A DNA stretch of 64,000 nucleotides from Hyposmocoma kahamanoa (GCF_003589595.1 NW_020653851.1:23900326-23964325), one strand, 5' to 3'; shown: positions 49,341 through 61,035, counted from the first letter of the stretch. The notes: a model not told the origin generated them from the letters alone. Translations and numbers: made by a program.

Positions 49341-50364
49341 AACTCGACTTTTCACTTGACACAATACGTGTAATCAACAAATCACCTTCGCCATGACAAC
49401 CAGAAACGAAAATACAAAATATATAAAGGTTTTTTTTTCAACGAAAAAGTTACAATAAGTTACAGTTGCATTGAAGTGAAGACATGTGAAGTACGTATAA
49501 TTTGATTTTTATTTGTTTCTCACCATGGATCGTATATGTATTGAGAACGGTAACGTATCACAAACTCGAATTTCTTTTTTCCGAATTTCATTACTCCGAA
49601 AACGGTTCGACTTTATTTCATTAGTGTGATGACAGTTTTAGTATTAATTTGCAACACATAAATGTCTTACACCAGAAGTGTCGTTTGTCCGAAAACCTAT
49701 TATTAGAATAATTATTACACATACGTATTCTTTGGGCAGAAGTTTGTTTGGTCTAATCATGTTTGTTATACTGTCTGTTTTCTATATAATTTATATTGCT
49801 GAAAACTTGTTTATACAAAATTATTATTCTTACCTAGAATAGTACCGCCATGCAAGATAAGATTGTACCGCCGTACAATTTTACCGTACAGCTCCACAAT
49901 TCTGGACTGTACTTTGCTGCAAGTCCACTTACGTAATTTTCGTCATACCATTGTGCTATGTTTTTGCTGTCATCTGAAATGTAATTTATATAATTTATAT
50001 AATTTACTTGAGTATTCCATCAATAACTTATAACTAAATCGAGGAGAGCACCAGAACCGAATTTGTTTGCATTTCCTATCTAGGTCGACCCATCCTGTGG
50101 GTTTAGTTTAGGGTAATATATGAAAAAGCAGCAGACTATAACTCGATCAAATTAACTTGCATCTCGTTTACTATATTTTCTAAAGATGCGAGGTGCTTTA
50201 ATTTGACGAGTTGTATTGTGCGACACGTTCTAATACTTTTAATATCTGTAATAAGAAATAATATAACAAAAATGGATACCTATCGTTTCTTAACAAAATT
50301 AAAATATTCAATTAGAAACACTGAAACGGTTTGTTGAGAAATTAAAAATCGGGAAAAGAATAAC
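49341..50364. other. No gene recognised
   Basis: AT-rich. TATAATTTATATAATTTACT at 49987-50006 is a short tandem repeat. Nothing coding was seen. Confidence 0.4.
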
Positions 50365-50505
50365 TTGTCAATATGTCAAAATAGTGAAACATTAAACGGT
50401 GTAATGAAAAAAACCGTAACGTGTTTTTGGATAAATGAAACAAAATGTGTTCAATAAAAATTTTAATGTTTTCGGAGAAACAAAATTCTGTGAATCATGT
50501 GTAAT
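50365..50505. repeat. Dispersed repeat family H, copy 2
   Basis: GTGAAACATTAAACGGTGTA and GTTTTCGGAGAAACAAAATT match 6085-6222 in the same direction. Confidence 0.6.
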
Positions 50506-51340
50506 TATTGAGAACCCCTCTGTTGTTAGCACAATGCTCCTGACGTTTCAGTGGCTGTTTTTGCTGCCCATTCCACAGCCTGAATGTGGTAGAATAGACG
50601 TAGAAAATTGATTTTCTCCCTATTGACAAATAAAGGTTTGGAACTCTTTGTTTGTGATATGTTTCCTAATCGAGAGTTCTGTTATACTTTTTTTTACAAT
50701 CAATGAGATCGTAATAAGTAGGTGCGCCAGAGGTACTCGTATAGGAAAGAAATGGAACGTTATGCGAGGAGGCTCCTTGAATGAACATTTAAAAAACCCG
50801 ATACGAATATATTGCAAAACACAAAATTTCCTTGACTCCAAATCACTTTGATTACTGTAGTCAAATTCTGGAATCAAGATAAGACATAAACACAGTGTTA
50901 AAAGGCGAGGATTTGTTGAGCGAGTTGTAAATCACTGGTTCAATAAACACTTCGCCGGTGTATGGCTATCAGAGCTGCGATCGCTCGATAGTAGAGTGCT
51001 GTACAGTCGGACTGGTCTACTTCCATTGTTACCGTATCGAACAAACATTTACTCCAAAAGCGCTACTACAAAAATTCTGGTTAACAAATAAGCAAAGCTT
51101 GTTTGAAACACGCTTATGCACCCGGCAAATACGATTGTAAACGTATTATGAGACGACACGACAAATCTTGTTGGCGTTTTCATGTAGACGCACACACGTA
51201 CGCGCACGAACACGTATTTGCACTAAAAAACTGGAAATTATCAAAAACATTTATTTTCTTTGATAATTATCATGATAATTATGTGATATTATATTCAATA
51301 ATTATCAATATGATGATGATGATTATCATTTTGATACAAA
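50506..51340. other. No gene recognised
   Basis: Opposed frames of 67 and 85 codons (50620-50877) overlap one another and have no domains. A palindromic patch GATAATTATCATGATAATTA lies at 51260-51279. Confidence 0.4.
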
Positions 51341-51412
51341 CGCAATATTGCTAGCGGTAGCATTTTGTTGTTCCAAATAATTTCATGAATATTTTAAATA
51401 AATAGTTTAAAT
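51341..51412. repeat. Dispersed repeat K, copy 2
   Basis: ATTGCTAGCGGTAGCATTTT and GTTGTTCCAAATAATTTCATG match copy 1 at 28668. Confidence 0.5.
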
Positions 51413-51451
51413 GGTAACGCTGAAAAACGTCGTCTTTAATAGTATACTAGC

Positions 51452-51658
51452 TGTAGAGCTCCTTGTGAAAGAGTTCGTCCAGGAAAGTGCTGCCACCATC
51501 TCCTGTCGTCAAGCAGGAATGTCAGCATTGCTGCGTTTCGGTTTAGAAGGGTGAGGGTGCTGGTGTAATTGCAGGCACATGTAACAGTTATGGACAGACA
51601 AGTATCTTACCATCAGGCGCACGACTTGTTCGTACCGTCACTTAATATTATAAAAAAA
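51452..51658 (+). mobile_element. Repeat family B, copy 10 (internal deletion)
   Basis: Starts TAGAGCTCCTTGTGAAAGAG and ends CGTCACTTAATATTATAAAA, with about 90 bp missing between AGGCACATGT and AACAGTTATGG. Both true ends are visible, which makes it useful for defining the family borders. Confidence 0.8.
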
Positions 51659-52062
51659 TATATTTATATTTGGCATTAAGTAACTGTGTCTCAACATATA
51701 TTTATTTCTTAGAAAAAGTGGTACGAGTTTCAGTCTAAGTTGTTTTTCCCTTTATTGAAATTAGTTACATTTTATGGCAGGAGTTGTCTGATTTATTTCA
51801 AGTAGCACCAATAAAACTATCACAAAACTATAAATATTACTTATGACTGTATATAATCAGAGATCGGAAAAGCACAGTATATTTACGCAAACTTCAAGTA
51901 ATACATATACAGAGTGAATACCCCCTCTCAAATAACGGGTGATTAGAAATAAAAGGTAAAAAGTTAAAAGAAATTCTATTTATTTACAACTACAAAACTT
52001 TTCTTCTAAGTACATTACATATCAAAAAAATATACAATAAAATACAACAATAAATATTATTT

Positions 52063-52261
52063 TTTAACGCACGCAGTCATAGGGAAACCCTGTATCGCGG
52101 GTGCCATGGATACACATATAGACAACCACAAATTATACCCGAAACTCACGGGAGAAATCAATGTAAGCCATACAAATATTTCTTCCGGCCCGGGAATCGG
52201 AACTTTCGTGGGACCTTTGCGTGGCAGAGCAGCATGGTAACCGTTCGGCCACGGAGGCAGT
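52063..52261 (-). mobile_element. SINE family A, copy 12
   Basis: Nearly full length. The A box TGGCCGAACGG is intact; the B box is broken by an insertion (GTTCCGATTCCCGG with added ACGAAA nearby). The 3' end has lost the GTGCGGGGCTATG block. Confidence 0.85.
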
Positions 52262-52643
52262 CGAATGATTGATTTCAAACAAAAGTATTTTCACTCCATA
52301 TGTTGTTAGAGTGGTCGGAATAGGCTCTTTGAAATGAGTAAATAAAATGTGTGGCATAGAGTGATTAAAACCACAATTATTAAAAAAAAAATACTTTGAT
52401 GAAAGGTTCGTTATCTTCTGAATTTTTTACATAGCTCTACCAGAATTACTTTAAAATCCAACTTCAGCTTCCTAGATGAGTTGTTATGTCCTAAATGTAA
52501 ACTATTTCCGGCATTCTTTAATACCAAAGTGATTAATTAATATTTAGTCGTTTTAACCACTTTGTGTCGCTCCTTATATCTACACGGAGATATTTGTCTA
52601 CTCACCATATTCCGACCACTGCATATTACTTTTTTGGAGTTTT

Positions 52644-52946
52644 TTTATGATACCCAGTGACGGGACCATCAACTCTTGCACGTGGTGATAAACGACATGC
52701 CTGTCCGTAACAGTTGCATTGCAACTAAGAGTTTCAAATCACAAAGCTCTGAGGGGCATTGCCACTACGTCTGTCAGTCCGTGGCATAAGTCGACAAGTT
52801 CCATGTGCTCGTAATTTCAACAGCACCCTTAACCATTTAAAACCAGTATGCATTTATATGAACATTACTATGTGATGGCAGAAATGGGTAAGATGACACT
52901 ACTTTTCTGGAAGAACTCTTTCTCAAGGCGCTCTACTTCTACTTAA
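52644..52946 (-). mobile_element. Repeat family B, copy 11 (full length, diverged)
   Basis: All blocks are present in order across 300 bp. The A-rich end is at 52630-52645. Confidence 0.75.
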
Positions 52947-54676
52947 GTTAAGAGTAATATGCTATACTCTGGCTATTGCGGTCTCTGGGGTTTCTTTTTA
53001 CAATTTGTTACTCGGTTGTGGTAATAAGTAACTAAACTGAAAATAAACAGATAAAGAGTACATTTTAGTGCGCCAGTAATCGCGGCTCCGGAGCGGATGT
53101 GGGCGGTTAGACGGCTCCAATGTTAACTACGATACGCGCACGCAAGCCCGCGCGGACCTTTGCACTCCCTTGCAAACTACCCCTTTTCCGCGCTGCCATT
53201 ATTCTTTATAAACTTTCCGTTTCTTTTTACATTACCAATGTGCTTATTTTTCATTTGTTCCGGAGCCAGTTTTGGCAATTTCATTATTTCCAAACGTATT
53301 TTTACCGTAATATAATAACACAAGCATAGTAACACAGAGACGTAGCAAGACGACTTGGATGTGTACACGCCCACTGCGCGCACATTCGGACATTTCTTCC
53401 AGGTTGTCCTCTTCCGTTGGTTCTCTATTATCTCTTTCGCCATCCTGCTTTCACTACTCCGCTCCATGTGCCCTCACAAGCCATCACAATATACCTTTCT
53501 TATTTTTGCCGTTTGACGTCATGTTTAATATTGAACAACCGAAACGCCTGAACGTTTTATCCGTCGAGGCAACTTGCCCATCCCCGGGTACCCTTGTGAT
53601 AATAAAATACTCTACTACTGGGCAACCGTCACTTTCACTCCGATGAAAAAATGGTTTCAATTACGCGAATTTATTTGGCAGGTCAACTCCACCTCTCTTT
53701 CGCACTTATGTCAATACATAAGTGCGAGGAAGAAAGGTGTATCTTGTCTCTGTAATAAAGACACCGCAAGAATGACGTCTTATAATTGGTAGTATTATTG
53801 TATTAGTTGAAAATAATATTGAAAGCGGGAATTGTTGATGCGTGCTAGTGTGTATAGTTTTTGAGCGATTGGTTCGATTTTAGTTGGTTATATTTATGTT
53901 TAAGTTCTGTAGAGGGCGAGTTAACAAACCCCAACCTTTGTGTAATAAGGCCATATCTGCAAAATGATAACTTTTCAGGAGAGAGGTTTTAACATTATAC
54001 GAACTACATTAGTTGGTATTTTTTTGTTTAAATAAGAGAGAAATAAAATTTCCAATAAACGCTATTTCGTTTCATGTAAACTAATTAAATTAAAACTTTT
54101 CTTACGCTAAAGCAAAACTCAAAAAAATCAAACGAAATTATTATCTATTTATAATGTTAGCAAAGTTAATTATTACGTTACGGCGTTGATTGAAGGTTCA
54201 CATTGAAATTCTCGAGGCGATTTTGGACCCATCATTTTGTATGCATAAAAATTGTCCAGCTTTATGGAATCTTTGTTATTAAAAATAAATTAAAATCAAA
54301 CATTATTTTGTAGGTTTCGTTCATAATTACGAAATTAATTTTAATTACTCCTACGTAAGGTCATTCAATTACCGCACGAATTTGAAATGGCTTGGTGTTC
54401 GAATATTCATAATTCAAATTTAATTTATGTTACGTCAGACACATGTCTATGAAGTGTCTATGTGTACAATCTTATTGATACTATATCCTGTTTTAAAAAT
54501 GTTATTTTGTAATGGTGTCTTTGGTAAGCATTTTTTATAAAAGGTTCTATTTGAAATTAATATTTATGTATTTATTTTATTTATTTACACAATTATGGAC
54601 AATAAAACAAATAATAATCAAATTACACTGATAAGAGTCAAATATGACATAAGTTATGTACCAGATTATTTAATAT
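52947..54676. other. No gene; GC-richer patch at 53060-53480
   Basis: CGGCTCCGGAGCGGATGTGG (53083-53102, with a CTCCGGAG palindrome) and the frame 53359-53646 lie in a richer patch that ends near GTAATAAAGACACCGCAAGA (53753-53772). A poly(A)-signal-like AATAAA there could mark the end of an unknown element, but no LTR-like direct repeat was found. The rest, to 54676, is AT-rich. Confidence 0.4.
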
Positions 54677-54872
54677 TTTTAATAATACTAAGTGACAAGA
54701 CGAACAAGTCGTGAGCCTTTAGGGAAGCGACACGTCTGTCCCTAACAGTTGCAGTGCCACTCAGAGCTTTAAATCACAAAGGTCTGAGAGGCACTGCCTC
54801 TGTACCCGTCTCCTTGAGACATAAGATGACAAGCCCCAATTTCACCAGCACCCTTAACGATTGTAACCCTAC
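54677..54872 (-). mobile_element. Repeat family B, copy 12 (5' end missing)
   Basis: From AATACTAAGTGACAAGACGA to TTTCACCAGCACCCTTAACG. The last third is absent. Confidence 0.72.
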
Positions 54873-54959
54873 TTATGTTGGCACGTCATTATAAAGTAAC
54901 AGGAAAGAGCTACTGTTCATAAATTGCTAATAATTTACTTTTTTTTGATAAAATGTAAT

Positions 54960-55945
54960 TGTGCGCATTTGACCTCCATTTGTCCTGATGGAAAGTGACA
55001 ATGAGGTCAACGATGGAGCACGCACACCTAAATAATGCCTATTCACTCTAGTCTTGAAAAGGTCCAAGTTATAATGTTCAGGGAACAAGTCTGCAGGCAG
55101 GGAATTCCACTCCGTGTAATTTCATCGTACACTCTCCGTGATATCTCCTGTAGAATACCGATAAGCGGACAACTTTATGGCGGTGTTCAAGGCTCTGCAG
55201 CTTCGCCTCCACTAATTCTGACTCACCTATAAGCTTCTTGACACGGTTGTCAATTGAATCCAATTGCATTTTTGGCCATGGGTTTAATGTAGGTACCTGC
55301 CGAAGTTCAAATTGGACGATAGGTCCATTCCAAGCTGGAGACAGTTGGCTATCGGTATGGGTATATCACGAAAAGTCGGAGTCAGCTTATAGGGACTCCG
55401 TTTTGTGGAGAATAGACACGCCTGGGTTGTTTTGGTAGCGTTAAATTGGACTTCGCCCCAGTCGGAGTCTCTCGACAAGACTAAATTTACTCTCCACTGA
55501 CCCTTGCATTGGTCAAGTACCTATCTACAATTGTGCTGTCATTAGCGTACGTAAAGGTATCTGGTATTAACATATCATTGATATGCAGCAGAAAGAGAGT
55601 TGCAGACAGTACGGAACCCTGAGGAACGCCATATTATGTTCGGAAGAGTAACCGTTTCAGACCACACGAATCGAACAATTGCTCAAGAAACCCGAGATCT
55701 AGTTGCAAAGGTCAGTGGGAAGCCCATAAGAGGGAAGTTTGCAAGAAGGCTTGCGTGTCAGGAGGGTCAAGGGCTTTAGAAATGTCCAAAGACACTTCAA
55801 GTGCTTCGCCTTGCTTTTCTATAGCCTCGTTCCGTATGGAAATCCCCAGTAGATCGCCCTTGTCGGAATCCGTACTGGCGATCACTGAGGAGGTCGTTGT
55901 CTTCAAGGTACGACAGGAGACGGTTGTTGAGTGCACTTACTTAAA
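54960..55945 (-). pseudogene. Jockey-type LINE reverse transcriptase, decayed
   Basis: In changing minus frames one reads EKQGEALEVSLDISKALDPP (motif A, normally -AFD-), YGVPQGSVLSATLFLLHIND (motif B), TYANDSTIVDRYL (motif C, YADD changed to YAND), GEVQFNATKTTQACLFS, SSNLNFGRYL, LIGESELVEAKLQSLEHR and LSVFYRRYHGEC, then [23 protein letters not shown]. This is a jockey-clade ORF2 typical of moths and butterflies. A stretch near 55640-55720 is shortened. The catalytic change and frameshifts mark it as inactive. The 3' end carries GTGCGCATTTGACCTCC. Confidence 0.82.
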
Positions 55946-56065
55946 TAATATACTTGTTTACTAAATACAAAAGCTACATGGGTTTGGGTGAACACCTATT
56001 TAACTGCTAGGCGAGTTATAACTTTAAATATCCTGGATGTTCTTTACATGTGTAGTTTTAATTAT

Positions 56066-56336
56066 TTTTTTTATAATACCAAGTGACGGGGTGTACAAGT
56101 CCTGCACCTGATGGTAAGCGACGCGCCTGTCCATAACAATTGCAGTGCCACTCACGAGTTTTAAATCGCAAAGATCTTAGGGTCCACTGCCACTGCACCC
56201 GTACCTTGACCTTTACCCTTCGAAATCGGAACGTAATAATATAATATAATAATAATGGTCACACACTGCTTGGTGGCAGCAATAGGTAAGGTGGCAGTAC
56301 TTCCCTGGGCGAACTCTTTCACAAGGAGCTTTACTG
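56066..56336 (-). mobile_element. Repeat family B, copy 13 (good copy)
   Basis: Both ends are present: TTTTTTATAATACCAAGTGA and AACTCTTTCACAAGGAGC. An ATAATATAATAATAAT insertion interrupts it at 56236-56254. Confidence 0.8.
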
Positions 56337-56733
56337 CTGCTTCGTTTTAATGTTAAATGGCCTCCTTATTGCAATTTATTTTCGCTCTAAACATAAATCT
56401 TATAACTCCTAGTAATGCAAAATACGCGAGCTGTTTGTATTCGTTCAGCAAACTTTTAGTTTATGAAATTGCGTGAACGTAGTTGAATACAAAATTTTTA
56501 ATGCCATTATCGTTCTTCACAGTCTCTCATTTATTATAACCCTGACATTTTGCGTGTGGAACACGTATTTTCCAAACTTCGCCAAAAAGACAATTAATCA
56601 TTAATTAGTCTTAATAATGTTATAAATTATTGAAGAATTTGACTTAAATACATAATTCTTTTAAATCTCCGGGAGTTGCGCGTTCAGCACGCGCTTTGTG
56701 TAAAATTAATACTGTACTTACCTATGTCCTTTT

Positions 56734-56960
56734 TAAACCGACTTTAAAAAAGGAGGAGGCATTTGTGAGACGATTGTGATGATTATTTTTTTGTTGGAAA
56801 TAGGGTACCTTAGCATTGGTCCCATTTCAATTTGAAGAAAATATCCCATCCTAAGGGTGGCAAACTAATCTCCTAGTAGCACTCGGTTTCGCGCACTTTC
56901 CGGTAACTGATTTTAATAAAACTTGGCAAATAGATGAAATCCACGATATTTCGAGAACGG
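56734..56960 (+). repeat. Dispersed repeat family J, copy 5
   Basis: AACCGACTTTAAAAAAGGAG, TTTTTTTGTTGGAAATAGGG, TTGGTCCCATTTCAATTTGA and TTTAATAAAACTTGGCAAAT give the short single-core form of the family. Confidence 0.6.
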
Positions 56961-57057
56961 TTTTTTTAAATAAAAATTTATAATTTAAATTAATTCTTGT
57001 AATGTAAAATAGACGAATGTAGATATGCTCATGAATATTATATATTTTTCTCTATTA

Positions 57058-57266
57058 ACTGCCTCCGTGGCCGAACGGTTACCATGCCGGACTGCCATGC
57101 AGAGGTCCTGGGTTCGATTCCCAGGTCGGGAGAAATATGTGTATGGCCTACATTTATTTCTCTCGTGAGTTTGGGTGTAATTTGTGGTTGTTTATGTGTG
57201 TGTCCATGGCACCCGCGACACAGGGTTTCCCTAGTGCGGGGCTATGTTGAGTGTGTGCGTTATTAT
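57058..57266 (+). mobile_element. SINE family A, copy 14 locus (full length, intact boxes)
   Basis: About 209 bp: CTGCCTCCGTGGCCGAACGG (A box), GGACTGCCATGCAGAGG, GGTTCGATTCCCAGG (B box), complete body and GTGCGGGGCTATGTTGAGTG. Together with 47197-47401 this is the best preserved copy. I count this as the thirteenth family A locus, since the two halves of copy 7 are one locus. Confidence 0.93.
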
Positions 57267-57304
57267 GATGTAATATAATCTTCATATAAATTTATTTACA
57301 TTTG

Positions 57305-57373
57305 TTTTTTCTTCACAATTTTTAGATTTATGATTAATATATAATCATAAATCTAAAAATTGTGAAGAAAAAA
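57305..57373. repeat. Perfect 32-bp inverted repeat, 5-nt loop
   Basis: 57305-57336 (TTTTTTCTTCACAATTTTTA...) and 57342-57373 (...TAAAAATTGTGAAGAAAAAA) are exact complements around ATATA. Perfect matching over 32 bp means it is either very young or kept identical. It begins about 40 bp after the end of a family A SINE. Not part of any family seen here. Confidence 0.9.
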
Positions 57374-57477
57374 TCAATGAGTTTCCCACAGGTGGCAAAA
57401 AAAAAATCCGTCCTAACACAAATATGAAGAGCGGCAAGAAGCACATAGGGAAAAATCGTAAGGTCCGCTGGTTAGTT

Positions 57478-57640
57478 TCGTAGCGCAGTTGGGAGAGCGG
57501 ATGCTCCGGTCTGGCTAACAGTCGATGGTTTGAAACCAGCCGGATCGAAATAATTTTTATTTTTGTTTGTTCGAACTTTGTGTGAATAATAACATCAACC
57601 TCTTACAGTGTTTAAAAAAGAATATATGAATATCATGATT
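57478..57640 (+). mobile_element. tRNA-derived SINE family C, copy 3
   Basis: TCGTAGCGCAGTTGGGAGAG is a clear tRNA A-box region and GATGGTTTGAAACCAGCC stands in the B-box arm, with CCGGATCGAAATAATTTTTA after it. The tRNA-like part is longer than in the other copies, so this one best shows the origin of the family. The body ends near ATATGAATATCATGATTATA. Confidence 0.65.
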
Positions 57641-58139
57641 ATAAAACATCATTATAATAATATACGCTATAAAATAAATATTCAAAATGTAAGTTATATT
57701 TATTTGTTTTTTATCCCGTTCTTTGAACACCACAAAACATCAGCAGCTTTGGGTTGTTTTGTATGTGCAACCCGTCAAATGCTGAGTGATCATTTTGGAC
57801 CTCAATGTACCAAAGCAATAATTATATATTTTTGTTAGTTATAAGAAAATGAACCCGAATAAATATTATTTTATTTCTTTCGTTCATTAATTTCACCTGA
57901 TATTAAGTTACGATGTCCTTATGCTATACATATTTATGTCTGGCTACTATACGATATTTGTCTGTATGGAATGACTTGTCTACTCGTGTAGGAGGGAAGA
58001 TCTTTCCCGGCATTCAGACAAAAATGTCCACAATGGCTAATTGCCAAGCAATCCCGAGGTGCAGGTTTCTTGTAATTTGTGCTTTATGTGTTGTGTTCTT
58101 AAGGAATAGTTGAGATTTTTATTTGTATGTTCTTTTTTT
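57641..58139. other. No gene recognised
   Basis: Frames of 66-76 codons with no known domain. AT-rich. Confidence 0.4.
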
Positions 58140-58515
58140 TTTGTATGTATGTTACGCGATAACTCCGGTATTTGTGAACCGATTTTCATGATTCTCTTTT
58201 TATTGGAAAGGGGGTACTTCTATAGTGGTCCCATTATACTTTGAAGAAAATCATCCACCTCGAAGGGTGGCTGTTCACGCATGAAGATTCATTTTTATAA
58301 ATAGCGCCTAACTTTAATTTAGGAGCAATTACTTTAATGGTTGATTTTGCTATTTCTCCAATTCAAGGCTTTTTCCCTCAATATACTTTGAGTAGTGTCG
58401 TATGAGAACCTATTTTTATTATCTCCAGTGTCAAGTCCTGTACAGTGGCGAATTAGGGGACATTTCAATAAAACTTAGCAAATAGACGTAATTCCACGTA
58501 CTTTTGAGGTCGGTT
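58140..58515 (+). repeat. Dispersed repeat family J, copy 6
   Basis: TGTATGTTACGCGATAACTC, GTGAACCGATTTTCATGATT, TTTTATTGGAAAGGGGGTAC, GGTCCCATTATACTTTGAAG and, near the end, TTTCAATAAAACTTAGCAAA follow family order. The middle has an added block (58290-58430). Confidence 0.6.
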
Positions 58516-58589
58516 TTTTTAGTACTCTGTACTGAGATTATTAAATATTAGCAACTTTTATTACGATATCAAGTTGAGGGACAATACGA

Positions 58590-58795
58590 ACCCACACCTA
58601 CCTACAACGCCACGTAGAGCTTTGATGCTTTTTATTTATTTTTTTTTAGATGTGAAGAGCAGAGCCACTGCGCCCGTCGCCGTCGCCACGAGACATGTCT
58701 GTTGTTTCACAAGCAAGCAAGCAATGTTCACATTATTATGACGACAGAATTAGGTAAGGTGGCCTTGTGAAGAACTCTACTCTAGGTAAGGGCCA
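58590..58795 (-). mobile_element. Repeat family B, copy 14 (strongly diverged)
   Basis: CCACTGCGCCCGTCGCCGTC, ACAGAATTAGGTAAGGTGGC and GTGAAGAACTCTAC are the remaining anchors. A T-run has been inserted at 58630-58648. Confidence 0.55.
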
Positions 58796-59072
58796 TTATG
58801 TCATAGGCCCATTTCACATGTTTGTTTTATTATTAATTTGAATTTGATCTTCTTTCAGTGAATTGCATCGTAAATAAAGTAATTATAAATTTAATTTTAA
58901 TCTCCGGAATTCTCTAGCAAAATCTCTAGTGAAGTCCAGTGACCTACTTTTGGGTATGAACTGGTCTAGTGACCTAATCTGGCTGAAATACAAACTTGAC
59001 CTGCATTGACTCTAAAGATTCGCTTTATAAAATTCAACGAACTGCAGTTGAATTTGAAACATTGAAAAGTTA

Positions 59073-59261
59073 AGTCGCGTATTCACTAGCGACCTGTAAC
59101 TGTAACGTGACAGACACAGTAACGAGGTTCTAGTGTGTACACAGCTTTCACTCGCTAGAATGAGCACGTTCCGGTCGCGGCGAGCTCGCGAACCACGTAC
59201 ACACTATGATTTTTGGTAATATAAAATGCAACGGTTACAGCTCGCTAGCGAGTATCCGGCT
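59073..59261. mobile_element. Second Harbinger-like MITE, 189 bp
   Basis: AGTCGCGTATTCACTAGCGA at the left is the inverted partner of CGCTAGCGAGTATCCGGCT at the right (about 28 bp, five mismatches), with GTTACAG/CTGTAAC inside. TTA lies outside both ends (59070-59072 and 59262-59264). It shares the G-rich end style and TTA duplication with 4485-4649 but not its sequence. No coding capacity. Confidence 0.65.
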
Positions 59262-59399
59262 TTACAGAGATACATCTATAGGATTGTTAAATATTCCTGG
59301 TAATAATGATAGACATTATAATTAACATGAGGAATAACAATAAAATGGCTGTTCTTGGCGGTCTTTACACAGCCAGAAATTAATTTAAGGAGAACTGTT

Positions 59400-59500
59400 T
59401 ACGTTAGTATAATAACGTTTCTGTTGATATTCAGAATTTGTCATTGACGAGATTTAAAATAACCGTGAAAGAAAAACTTTATACTCAAAGTATTTATTTA
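59400..59500 (+). pseudogene. LINE ORF2 C-terminal scrap
   Basis: IQNLSLTRFKITVKEKLYTQ is similar to the FKxxVKxxL stretch near the end of jockey/CR1 ORF2 proteins (compare 19091). Only about 35 residues are recognisable. Confidence 0.4.
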
Positions 59501-59923
59501 CATTTAGTTTCTGTATACCTGGAAGACAAAAATCAATGATAGTGAGTGACCCCTTTAGCTTTCAGGTTTTCTGTGCAAGGTAGAAATAATCTTTATTTTT
59601 CTCTTTACTTACCTTTGCAAGAGACTGGAGTATATACTAGGAACTAACCTGTGTGACAGATCTCCAGGCTCTCACCCAACCTGATAAAATCGTATTTGAA
59701 AAAGCAGTTGCAATGTAAATAAATTACAAACATCAAGTTTTACAATTATTGTAAGCTATTACAGAAAATGATAATATAATAATACTAATAAAATGATGAT
59801 AATTTTGTGACGTAAGTACAACCAGTAAAATGAAAGAATAAGCAAATATGACACATAAAAAAAATAAAAATAAGACAGTAAAACATTGATGCAGGTATGT
59901 GCATGTAATAGCATACTCTTGGG

Positions 59924-59924
<1 letters not shown>

Positions 59925-59978
<54 letters not shown>

Positions 59979-59990
59979 TGCGTGTGCATG
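59925..59990. repeat. (TG)n microsatellite
   Basis: A run of about 23 TG units, then TATGTGTGTGCGTGTGCATG. Alternating purine-pyrimidine sequence such as this can adopt Z-DNA. The His/Thr-rich frames across it are an artefact. Confidence 0.95.
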
Positions 59991-60129
59991 CGCGCGGAGT
60001 ACATAAATTCCAAATCAATATAGAAAATCTTCTGTAGTCTGATAATCGAGATTGAGTAACCAATTTGTTATTTTATTCTTACACTCATGTCTAGTCAAAG
60101 GGTAAAAGGCCAGTACATTATTTAGTTTA

Positions 60130-60990
60130 TTATATAAGTAGCTTCCCAGAAAGCAAAAAAAAAATCCCAGCGATTTTTGTTCGAAAGGTCACTCTTGGGC
60201 AGACGGTATGTTTTCTTCTCTTGTTATTAAAAGAAGGATCAAAAAATAGTTGAGAATGCTTAAATAAAATGACATACAATATAAATAATTGCCGGACTGT
60301 TAAAACTTTACAGTCATTGTAAAGCTAATTGTTGGATACAAGCGTGGGAGAAAGTGACTAACTTTCAATATCGACCTTTGAGCTCTTTCAAGAGGCAGTA
60401 AGGTTGATGTGGGCGCTCCACCCAATATTTCAACACAATATGTCAATATTGATTGGTAGAGTGCGAGATATACCATCTTGACAATATTAGGATCACTCAC
60501 ATGTCTCAAATTTTTGAAGATATGTATAAGTTAGTTTACGGACTTTGTTGGTTAGACCATCAATGTGCTGATGAAAAGTGAGAGTATCATCAATGATTAC
60601 ACCCAGATACTTATTTGAGGATGTTCTTGTGAGAGCAGGACAAGTACAAGGAACAGATGATGGCTGACAAGAATGAAAAATGATGTTGGCATTCTTATGT
60701 TCTGATATACAATATTTTTTGGTCCTGACTGTTAAAAATTTTGTCGTGTCTGTATTCAATTTAAGTTTATTTTTCTTTAACCAGTTTGACACTTTATCAA
60801 AGCCCTTTTGAGCCTCTCTATACACATCCTGCCACGAGTCTCCTTTGAAAAGGAGAGCAGTGGCGTCTGCAAAGGATATGATCCTGCCCTCCCCTGATTC
60901 GAGATCACAGAGGTCATTTATGTAGGTTAGGAAGAGGGTAAATATGTATTGTAAATGATAAATATGAACAAATGTATATTTCCACAAAGA
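60130..60990 (-). pseudogene. CR1/jockey-group LINE RT fragment with mutated active site
   Basis: The first frame (60987-60493) reads LTYINDLCDLESGEGRIISF and ADATALLFKGDSWQDVY, where motif C FADD has become FADA. It continues with GFDKVSNWLKKNKLKLN, TKFLTVRT and NKYLGVIIDDTLTFHQHID. A frameshift near 60500 leads to MRHVSDPNIVKMVYLALYQS and YCVEILGGAP (60509-60300), the post-thumb region. The sequence begins just before motif C, so the element is 5'-truncated. The first 15 or so codons of the open frame may be flanking DNA. Confidence 0.8.
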
Positions 60991-60994
60991 TCCA

Positions 60995-61035
60995 TAGTGT
61001 TTCTTACTTATTCTTCTCTAGGGAAATCTGCGTTA
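60995..61035 (-). repeat. Dispersed repeat family D, copy 4 (short)
   Basis: AGTGTTTCTTACTTATTCTT and CTAGGGAAATCTGCG match the core of family D. It abuts the 5' edge of the LINE fragment. Confidence 0.4.

Noticed and set aside
50620..50877. Opposed 85- and 67-codon frames as candidate genes
   Set aside because: They overlap on opposite strands and neither has a known domain or clear coding bias.
57478..57552. Functional tRNA gene
   Set aside because: A-box and B-box arms are present, but the 3' end has no acceptor pairing and the same head occurs with a shared body at 13741 and 30955.
59759..60063. His/Thr-rich proteins on the minus strand
   Set aside because: Artefact of reading through the (TG)n microsatellite.
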